Below, one piece after another: positions 6,548 to 11,687 of a stretch of 11,687 bases of DNA. The translations under genes were made by a program, and so were the position numbers. The DNA comes from a bacterium. Lineage in GTDB: Bacteria; SZUA-79; Acidulodesulfobacterales; Acidulodesulfobacteraceae. Position 1 is the stretch's first letter. Every line of letters begins with the position of its first letter. The notes beneath the pieces were generated by a model. The model saw nothing but the letters and a program-made list of their open reading frames with translations. It was not told the DNA's origin and did no database searches. The stretch is from positions 1 through 11,687 of the forward strand of contig JAKAKF010000245.1 in assembly GCA_021813595.1 (NCBI GenBank). The letters run 5' to 3'.

Positions 6548-7537
6548 TTATTTAAGATACTGAAGCAGCATCGGCGTCAGCGAAGTAATATTGGAAGAGG
6601 CTTCGAGCGTAGCCTGATAAGACTCCTGCGCCTGCGTCAGGTTAGTCATAGCCTGCGCTACGTTAACGTCCTGCGTCTGGCTCAGTAGCTGGGAAATATT
6701 AGATAAAACGGTCTGGTAACTCGTCTGCTGTTCGTTAAGCCTCTGAACGACCGTCCCAACAGTCGCCTGAGCGGCGGTCATCGTATTTAATCCGTTCTGT
6801 ATCCCCTGAATTATAGAGGAGGAATTCTGCTGATACACGTTATTCTGAAGTTCCGACTGAAAAAGCGAAAGAACGGAAATTAGACCGGAAGGGACAACTG
6901 CGTTTGCAGAGGAAGAACCGGTCATAGTCGATTTTGGATCGTTTCCAAATATCGAATCGGCGGTAAGCGACGGGGTTACCTTTTCATTCTGGGTTATCTG
7001 ATAATTCTGGTTCGTATCCGTTCCGGCATAGGTATATACGCTGTAAGAAACAGGAGACGTCATTCCGCTTGATTTATACCACGACGTCGTAGTCGTATAT
7101 GCAGCGGATAGATTAAGATTGTTCCCCGTAAAAATATTCTGTCCGTTATAAGAAGTACCAGCCGACTGCGTAAGTTCGTTGATAATCTGCCCTACCTGCT
7201 GTGCCGCCGCCTGATTATTCGCAGGAGTATTCGTTCCGTTTGCCATTTCGATAGCAAGCGTGCTTGCCTGATTTACCGCCGTCATAGCGCTGCTTATTGT
7301 GGACGAAGCTAAAGAGCCTACGCTGTTAGCGATGCTTACGTTCGAATTATACTGCGTTACTAGCGCCGTGCTGTTTTTATACGAAAGAACATTGACCATG
7401 CCCCCCGGATTATCCTGCGGATAGTTGATTTGCAGGCCGCTCGAAATCTGGGCCTGAAGATTGTAAATATTTGTAGATTCGTTCGACAATTCGTTGTTAA
7501 TATTATTGTATATCATGCCGTTGGTTATCTGTATCAT
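6548..7537 (-). CDS. flgL: Flagellar hook-filament junction protein FlgL (HAP3)
   Basis: FlgL is the second junction protein between hook and filament, exported by the flagellar type III system. The 329 residues have flagellin-like ends. The N-terminus (ITNGMIYNNINNELSNES, then LQAQISSGLQINYPQDNP) is the conserved helical D0/D1 segment. The C-terminus (VVQRLNEQQTSY, VNVAQAMTNLTQAQESY) is the matching helix pair. A variable Ser/Thr-rich domain lies at about 145-215. There is no cysteine and only six Lys/Arg residues in the whole protein. GAGGT lies 8 bases before the ATG. It follows flgK, but a 207-base gap with a palindromic element and a sigma-28-like promoter lies between them, so it may have its own late promoter. 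Confidence 0.95.
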   Translation of the reverse strand: MIQITNGMIYNNINNELSNESTNIYNLQAQISSGLQINYPQDNPGGMVNVLSYKNSTALVTQYNSNVSIANSVGSLASSTISSAMTAVNQASTLAIEMANGTNTPANNQAAAQQVGQIINELTQSAGTSYNGQNIFTGNNLNLSAAYTTTTSWYKSSGMTSPVSYSVYTYAGTDTNQNYQITQNEKVTPSLTADSIFGNDPKSTMTGSSSANAVVPSGLISVLSLFQSELQNNVYQQNSSSIIQGIQNGLNTMTAAQATVGTVVQRLNEQQTSYQTVLSNISQLLSQTQDVNVAQAMTNLTQAQESYQATLEASSNITSLTPMLLQYLK

Positions 7538-7564
7538 TTCGCTTTACCTCATTTTAAAAAATAA

Positions 7565-7713
7565 AACCACCCCGCCCTACGGACTCCCCCCCTTAAAAAG
7601 GAGGAGAGTTTATAAAACCTTTTAGCTGCTTTTTACTGTTAAGTCTTTATTATCGGCTTTAGCTCCCCTCCTTTACAAGGAGGGGTGTCAGGCGCCAGCC
7701 TGACGGGGCGGTT
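7565..7713. repeat. 149-bp palindromic MITE/REP-like element
   Basis: The gap between flgK and flgL is filled by nested inverted repeats. The outer pair is AACCACCCC (7565-7573) and GGGGCGGTT (7705-7713). Inside are a 9-bp perfect stem CCCCTCCTT/AAGGAGGGG with a 3-base loop (7665-7685), a 7-bp stem GTCAGGC/GCCTGAC with a 4-base loop (7687-7704), and an imperfect 12-bp stem at 7583-7609. The central 50 bases are AT-rich. The GC-rich arms contrast sharply with the surroundings. The layout recalls small non-autonomous palindromic elements scattered in many bacterial genomes. No target-site duplication is clear, and there is only one copy in this window, so mobility is inferred. After the outer arm the minus strand continues into a T-rich tract, so the fold could also slow or stop transcription. 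Confidence 0.75.
7650..7675 (-). promoter_or_regulatory. Sigma-28 (FliA)-type promoter for flgL
   Basis: The minus strand reads TAAA (7675-7672), 14 bases, then GCCGATAA (7657-7650). Both boxes match the flagellar sigma-28 consensus exactly, and the spacing is at the short end of the 14-16 range. It lies inside the palindromic element, about 113 bases before the flgL ATG, in the right direction. The box GCCGATAA occurs six times in this window, mostly in coding sequence, and TAAA at this spacing accompanies one other of them, so chance is not excluded. Confidence 0.55.
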
Positions 7714-7744
7714 AAATATTATCCCTTTTTATTATAATTAATAA

Positions 7745-9856
7745 TTACGGCACCGTGCTTAAAAGCGCCGTCATAATTGCCTGAACCGAGCTTGTAATTG
7801 CCGCCGCCGCCTGATACGAATTCTGGTAATTGACTAAGTTCGTCATCTGCTGGTTCATATTTACTCCGACGAACGATTGGAGCTGATTCTGCAAATTCGT
7901 CAAAACGGAAGTGGAATTAGTGTAATTAGTGTTTGCGCTCTGCGACTGCGTTCCTATATTTGAAACGATATTCGAATAATACGTCGAAATAGTCGAACTT
8001 GTCCCGTTAATAGGCAGATTATTATTTTGAAGCGCGCCGAGGGCAAGCGCGTTTTCGTTATTGCCGGCTAAACCAATACTGTTCATCTGCGTAAGGCTGA
8101 GTCCAGAAGTTAAAACATTCGCCGTAAAAGAATCTCCGTTAGCTGGAGTTCCAGTAATATTAACATGAAAATACTGCGGCGGTGCAGAATTAGTACTACT
8201 TGAGCTATTCCCAAAAAAAACAGAGTAAACCTTCTGCCCCGATGAATTGGTCGTAACCGCAGGAGTAATAGTCTCCGAATAATTAGGAGTAGATGTTTGG
8301 TTAGTAACTGTAAAGGTGCCGCCGGTAGAGTTATATATCATCGAATATCCTCCTCCGGCACTGCTATCCCCGTAAGGATTGACAACCGAACCGGCGCTAA
8401 TCGTTGCATTGCCGACGTTGGTCGGATTAACCGCAGTGGAAACTGCTGATGCCGCCGCTACCTGAGAGGTCGTAAAATTCGGATTGACCGCCATGGTAAA
8501 AGCCGGATTGGTTGTATTCTGCTGAACGGTAAAAGTATCTCCGCTTGCGGGAGCATATGCGGAATTTGCAGGGGTAGTCCCGGGCGTTCCGGCTGTCGAA
8601 GTAGAAGTAATGTTAACGGATACCCCGTCAAAACCGATAGTATATACATTTTGCCCATATTTATTTGTAGTGGAAGAAACGCTTACGGCAGAACTGCTTA
8701 AAGTTTGATTTGTAGTAGTATTTTTAACTTTAAAAACACCGCCCCCAGTCGTTGAAATCTGATAACTATCCCCTGTCAAATCAGCAGGATTAGTCACCAT
8801 GCCGGTAGATATTGTAGCATCGGTAACGGCTGAGCTACTTTTACTTCCCACCGCCGTAGTCAAATTCGGCTGAAAGAAATAATTCCCCGTCGAACCGTCC
8901 AGACCGTAGCCGTTATATTGCAAAGAGTTTACGTTGTCGGTTACGGCCGCCGCAAGCGAATTAAGCTGGCTTATATATGACGGCGCCGCAGTCTGTTCGA
9001 TATTTACGTATGCGCCGAGGCTGCCTCCGGTAATCTGATTAGTTATTGACTGGGCGGAACCGTCCGGCCCCGTCCACATAATATCTGAATTTGCCGCATT
9101 AGACGGGTTAATCTGCGTGGACAGATTAAAAGACGAATCGCTTGAAACGAGCGGAACATCTCCGACCGATATATTCGTTTTTCCGTTGTTATTCGTATAG
9201 TATGAAATATTAACAAGCTTGGAAAGGCTGTTTATAGCCTGCATCTGCTGGTCCTGCAGTTCGTTGGCGTTACTGCCCGCGTTAAGCGCATAAGTAATCT
9301 GCTGATTAAGGCCGGCAATCTGGGACGTAAGACTGTTAATCTGCGGAATAACGCCGTTAATCGAAGTATTGGTAGAAGATACGGTATTCATTATAGTGGT
9401 ATAAGCGTTATTTATAGAACCGGTAAGCGACTGAGCGTCGGCCAATAAAGCAGTCCTCTGCGAAGTATTAGAGGGATTGTTGGCAACGTTCTGAAAGTCG
9501 TTAAAGAACTGCGAAATCTGCGAACTGAAACCTGAGCCGGTCTGGTCGTTAAACAGATTCTGAATCTGGTCCAAACCCTGATACAGCGTTGTATAATAGC
9601 TGTTCTGCCCGGTTTCGTTGTTGACCTCCGACTGGACGAAATTATCGGTGCTTCTCTGTATATCGTTAACGTTTACTCCCGTGCCGTATGTATAAGGGGC
9701 GCCTACTACCGCGGGAGCTTCCGTTTGTATCGGCGTTTCGCTGTTGTAAAAAGGGGTATTTACGTTGGCCACGTTCTGAGATACGGTGTTCATTGCCGCC
9801 GTATTGGCGTTCATTGCCGAATCGGCTATATCTAATATATTATTTATGGTAAGCAT
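7745..9856 (-). CDS. flgK: Flagellar hook-associated protein FlgK (HAP1), enlarged
   Basis: FlgK is the first hook-filament junction protein. The 703 residues are well above the usual 450-650. The N-terminal helix region (NILDIADSAMNANTAAM, VSQNVANVNTPFYN) is the family's conserved start, followed by the coiled D1 segment to about 240. The C-terminus (LQNQLQSFVGVNMNQQ, LVNYQNSYQAAAAI) is the conserved closing helix. The extra length comes from two similar beta-rich units at about 343-445 and 481-580, each with ATIS-G-V-NP, a G-F-V segment, GQ-VY, VNIT and SGDTF or NGDSF. There is no cysteine and only nine Lys/Arg residues. The ATG directly follows the flgN stop without a gap; a GGGGGT about 12 bases upstream, inside flgN, may serve as ribosome-binding site, so the two are probably coupled. 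Confidence 0.95.
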   Translation of the reverse strand: MLTINNILDIADSAMNANTAAMNTVSQNVANVNTPFYNSETPIQTEAPAVVGAPYTYGTGVNVNDIQRSTDNFVQSEVNNETGQNSYYTTLYQGLDQIQNLFNDQTGSGFSSQISQFFNDFQNVANNPSNTSQRTALLADAQSLTGSINNAYTTIMNTVSSTNTSINGVIPQINSLTSQIAGLNQQITYALNAGSNANELQDQQMQAINSLSKLVNISYYTNNNGKTNISVGDVPLVSSDSSFNLSTQINPSNAANSDIMWTGPDGSAQSITNQITGGSLGAYVNIEQTAAPSYISQLNSLAAAVTDNVNSLQYNGYGLDGSTGNYFFQPNLTTAVGSKSSSAVTDATISTGMVTNPADLTGDSYQISTTGGGVFKVKNTTTNQTLSSSAVSVSSTTNKYGQNVYTIGFDGVSVNITSTSTAGTPGTTPANSAYAPASGDTFTVQQNTTNPAFTMAVNPNFTTSQVAAASAVSTAVNPTNVGNATISAGSVVNPYGDSSAGGGYSMIYNSTGGTFTVTNQTSTPNYSETITPAVTTNSSGQKVYSVFFGNSSSSTNSAPPQYFHVNITGTPANGDSFTANVLTSGLSLTQMNSIGLAGNNENALALGALQNNNLPINGTSSTISTYYSNIVSNIGTQSQSANTNYTNSTSVLTNLQNQLQSFVGVNMNQQMTNLVNYQNSYQAAAAITSSVQAIMTALLSTVP
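8117..8416 (-). repeat. Second copy of the FlgK insert unit (residues 481-580)
   Basis: This codes for the second beta-rich unit of FlgK. It starts VGNATISAGSVVNP and ends NITGTPANGDSFTANV, paralleling the first unit. Similarity is clear in protein but not obvious in DNA, so the duplication is old. Confidence 0.65.
8522..8830 (-). repeat. First copy of the FlgK insert unit (residues 343-445)
   Basis: This codes for the first beta-rich unit of FlgK, from VTDATISTGMVTNP to ASGDTFTVQ. Shared marks with the second unit are ATIS-G-V-NP, GG-F-V-N, GQ-VY, VNIT and GD-FT. Confidence 0.65.
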
Positions 9857-10321
9857 TTATACTCTGACCCCCGACTTCATTAAAACGTTTTTTAACGGAA
9901 AAAAGTTTGAATTGCTTCCGCCTGCTCTGTCGTAAATTGAATTTTTGTTGAAAGCGTCTGTAATAAAAGAAATAGTAAGCTGATTATAATATATGTTTTT
10001 TTTGATTAAGGCGGAAAACGCGCTGTTTAATTCGGCTATTTCCTGTATTTCCGCTTTGAGAAGTTCTTTTATTGCCTGACCGCCGCGGACTCCTTCTTCT
10101 ACGCTTATTTCCTCGTTACCGCCGGTTGCCGCTCCGAACTCTTTTATCTTTTCAGCAATTTCTTTTAAAATTTTTCTTTTATCGTCGAATATATCTATAT
10201 TTTTTATAGGATTAAAATTAGTTTTCAACATCAAATAAGAGTCGTTGAGCTCTTTTTTTAACCTCCTGACTATTTCTAGCAGGTCTTCGAGTTTATTTTC
10301 GTTTGAAACTGTATTTTTCAT
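9857..10321 (-). CDS. flgN: FlgN-type export chaperone for FlgK and FlgL
   Basis: FlgN is a cytoplasmic helical chaperone that keeps FlgK and FlgL export-competent and hands them to the flagellar export gate. The 154 residues have the family length and are mostly helical: LEDLLEIVRRLKKELNDSY at the start, FDDKRKILKEIAEKIKEF in the middle, LLKAEIQEIAELNSAF after that. The C-terminal YDRAGG followed by hydrophobic residues and basic ends matches the segment that binds substrates in FlgN proteins. A glycine-rich stretch (ATGGNEE) interrupts the helices at about 65-71. AGGA lies 5 bases before the ATG. Its place between flgM and flgK is classical and supports the assignment, because sequence conservation in this family is low. 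Confidence 0.85.
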   Translation of the reverse strand: MKNTVSNENKLEDLLEIVRRLKKELNDSYLMLKTNFNPIKNIDIFDDKRKILKEIAEKIKEFGAATGGNEEISVEEGVRGGQAIKELLKAEIQEIAELNSAFSALIKKNIYYNQLTISFITDAFNKNSIYDRAGGSNSNFFPLKNVLMKSGVRV

Positions 10322-10348
10322 ATATTCCTGTTAACCTTTAAATTTTTG

Positions 10349-10651
10349 CTACTCGCCGGTAATGTTTAAGCTGTTTATCAGCCCTTCGGCAATTTTTGAA
10401 GAATCGGCGTAAATACCCGATGCTATCTTTTGGCTGATATCGGTAACTTTGGAAGGAGGAGCCGACTGCGCCGCGTTTACGGCGCTTTTTAAACTGCCGA
10501 TAAAACTCGCGCCTTCCGAAATACTTACCTTATCGGAAGCTGACGCCTGACCGGCTTCCGGACCGTTTACTTCTTTTTTCTTACCGTTATTGTTGTTTTG
10601 CGGTATTTCGCCGATAACGGACGACGTAATTCCCGAAATTTCAATTGCCAT
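10349..10651 (-). CDS. flgM: Anti-sigma-28 factor FlgM
   Basis: FlgM binds and inhibits the flagellar sigma factor FliA and is exported once the hook is complete, releasing late gene expression. The 100 residues fit the family length. The N-terminal half is Asn/Ser/Ala-rich and probably disordered, with the conserved DKVSISEGA at about 40-48. The C-terminal half (KVTDISQKIASGIYADS, SKIAEGLINSL) is the sigma-binding helix pair. AGAAGG lies about 9 bases before the ATG as a good Shine-Dalgarno. A sigma-28-like promoter precedes it, which fits feedback control known from enterics. It starts the segment flgM-flgN-flgK and lies 86 bases after flgI, a gap where flgJ is often found instead. Confidence 0.93.
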   Translation of the reverse strand: MAIEISGITSSVIGEIPQNNNNGKKKEVNGPEAGQASASDKVSISEGASFIGSLKSAVNAAQSAPPSKVTDISQKIASGIYADSSKIAEGLINSLNITGE

Positions 10652-10694
10652 ACTTTTTACCTTCTTTTTAGAAATTTAATCTTGCTTTATATGA

Positions 10695-10722
10695 CAATCG
10701 ACATTTTTAGACTATAACTTTA
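10695..10722 (-). promoter_or_regulatory. Sigma-28-type promoter for flgM
   Basis: The minus strand reads TAAAGTTA (10722-10715) with the second box GTCGATTG at 10702-10695. TAAA to box spacing is 16 bases, and the second box matches GCCGATAA at five of eight positions, including the CGAT core; the first agrees with TAAAGTTT in seven of eight. It lies 43 bases before the flgM ATG. A sigma-28 promoter at flgM is expected from other flagellar systems. Confidence 0.5.
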
Positions 10723-10737
10723 ATATCCCTCCATACC

Positions 10738-11687
10738 TTAAATTATCTTTATTTCCGCCGATAAAGCCCCTGCAGCCTTGATAGATTCGAGTATAGAAAT
10801 TATGCTCGACGTAGAAGCCCCCACAGCATTTAAGGCTTTTACGAGTTCGGCAACCGTCAATCCGTTTTTTAAATAAAATGCGTTGGGGACTCTTTTTTTG
10901 TTTATCTTAAGCGTTATATTTCTGTTCGATATGGCAACCGGATTTATTTTTATATTCCCGCCCATTACCACCGTTCCAGACCTTTCATTTATAACTATAA
11001 TTGCTTTTGAATGAGTTTTAACGTTTATAGCGTCTATAACCGATATAAACTGCGAAACGTTCCCTTTGTAAGAAGCGGGAACGGCGACCGATACGCTTGT
11101 AGAATTGAGCGGTTTTGCTGTCCCTTTGCCAATTTTTGCGTTTATCGCGCCGGCAATTCTAGAAGAGTCGGTGAAGCTGGGATTTTTAAGAATCAGGCGG
11201 ACGTTGCTGAAAGTATTGAGCCCTATAGACACGCCTTTTTCTACGACTCCTCCGTTATCGACAATGCCCGACGTCTGGAAATTTTGCGATACCGGCACAT
11301 ATCCGGGAAGAGGCATAACGTTTTCGGATGCGACGCTGCCTCCCGTAGATACGCTCCCTTGGCCGAGCGCGTAAACTTTTCCGTCCGGCCCTTTAAGAGG
11401 GGTCATCAATAAAACTCCGCCCTGCAAGCTTTCCGCGTTTCCGATAGAACTGACCGTAACGTTTATTCTTTCGCCGGGCACGGCGAAAGGAGGAAGCTCC
11501 GCGGTAACCATAACGGCGGCGGTATCCCTGATTTCATACAGAGAAGCCTCGTTGGTATTTATGCCTAATTTTGACAGCATAGTAACTATGCTCTGCTGGG
11601 TAACGTTAACGCCCCACTGGTCTCCCGTTCCGTCAAGACCGGTAACGAGACCGTAGCCGACTATCGGATTGCTCATAGCGCCGTATA
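10738..11687 (-). CDS. flgI: Flagellar P-ring protein FlgI (5' end cut by window edge)
   Basis: FlgI forms the periplasmic P-ring around the rod in peptidoglycan. The frame is open to the right edge, so the signal peptide and roughly the first 30-60 residues are missing; the ATG at 11676 is internal. GYGLVTGLDGTGDQ near the visible start, SIVTMLSKLGI, ELPPFAVPGERINVTVSS, GVLLMTPLKGPDGKVYALGQG and the closing LTVAELVKALNAVGAS with ILESIKAAGALSAEI are all FlgI hallmarks, and the whole visible part aligns without gaps that I can see. It is the upstream gene of the minus-strand operon. The next gene downstream is flgM, not flgJ. Confidence 0.95.
   Translation of the reverse strand, partial: YGAMSNPIVGYGLVTGLDGTGDQWGVNVTQQSIVTMLSKLGINTNEASLYEIRDTAAVMVTAELPPFAVPGERINVTVSSIGNAESLQGGVLLMTPLKGPDGKVYALGQGSVSTGGSVASENVMPLPGYVPVSQNFQTSGIVDNGGVVEKGVSIGLNTFSNVRLILKNPSFTDSSRIAGAINAKIGKGTAKPLNSTSVSVAVPASYKGNVSQFISVIDAINVKTHSKAIIVINERSGTVVMGGNIKINPVAISNRNITLKINKKRVPNAFYLKNGLTVAELVKALNAVGASTSSIISILESIKAAGALSAEIKII

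Noticed and set aside
7555..7722. Target-site duplication flanking the palindromic element
   Set aside because: Flanks are AT-rich on both sides, but no direct repeat of 4 or more bases lies exactly at the ends.
11011..11412. Plus-strand open frame of 133 codons within flgI
   Set aside because: It is a shadow of the well-conserved flgI frame and has no recognisable features.
1..11687. tRNA, rRNA, CRISPR array, prophage or transposase genes
   Set aside because: I looked on both strands and saw none.

Overview
This window looks like part of the flagellar regulon of a low-GC (about 40 % by eye), Gram-negative bacterium. FlgI (the P-ring protein of diderm flagella) together with FlgM, FlgN, FlgK, FlgL, CsrA and FliW in that order recalls Deltaproteobacteria/Desulfobacterota-type clusters, but I cannot fix the lineage from the sequence alone. 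The exported hook-filament proteins are extremely poor in charged residues, which would suit an acidic or metal-rich habitat; that is an inference. Every gap longer than 150 bases is accounted for, and no gap reaches 300 bases.

Layout. On the minus strand at the left edge is the start of a FlgJ-type rod-binding protein, cut by the window. It diverges from a plus-strand motA-motB stator operon (453-2030). Next comes a signalling block. A PilZ protein and a small helical protein lie on the minus strand. Divergent from them, on the plus strand, are a stand-alone DUF3391-like domain, an HDOD protein and a degenerate receiver-GGDEF protein (2059-5744). The rest of the window is a minus-strand flagellar operon, read right to left: flgI (5' end cut by the window), flgM, flgN, flgK, flgL, csrA, fliW.

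How the genes work together. FlgI and FlgJ serve P-ring and rod assembly. FlgM is the anti-sigma-28 factor that normally holds back late genes until the hook is complete. FlgN is the export chaperone for FlgK and FlgL, the two hook-filament junction proteins. CsrA and FliW form the post-transcriptional switch that ties flagellin level to translation. MotA and MotB power rotation. The PilZ protein is a plausible c-di-GMP receiver acting on that motor, with the GGDEF and HDOD proteins as possible inputs.

Most notable points. A 149-bp palindromic, MITE/REP-like element lies in the flgK-flgL gap. It carries an exact sigma-28-type promoter match (TAAA-N14-GCCGATAA) pointing at flgL, and its three stem mismatches are all G-U pairs in the flgL-sense RNA. 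flgJ is separated from flgI. FlgK carries a duplicated beta-rich insert. CsrA has a long C-terminal tail next to fliW. I see no convincing wholly new system; the novelty is in the regulation and arrangement of a recognisable flagellar locus.
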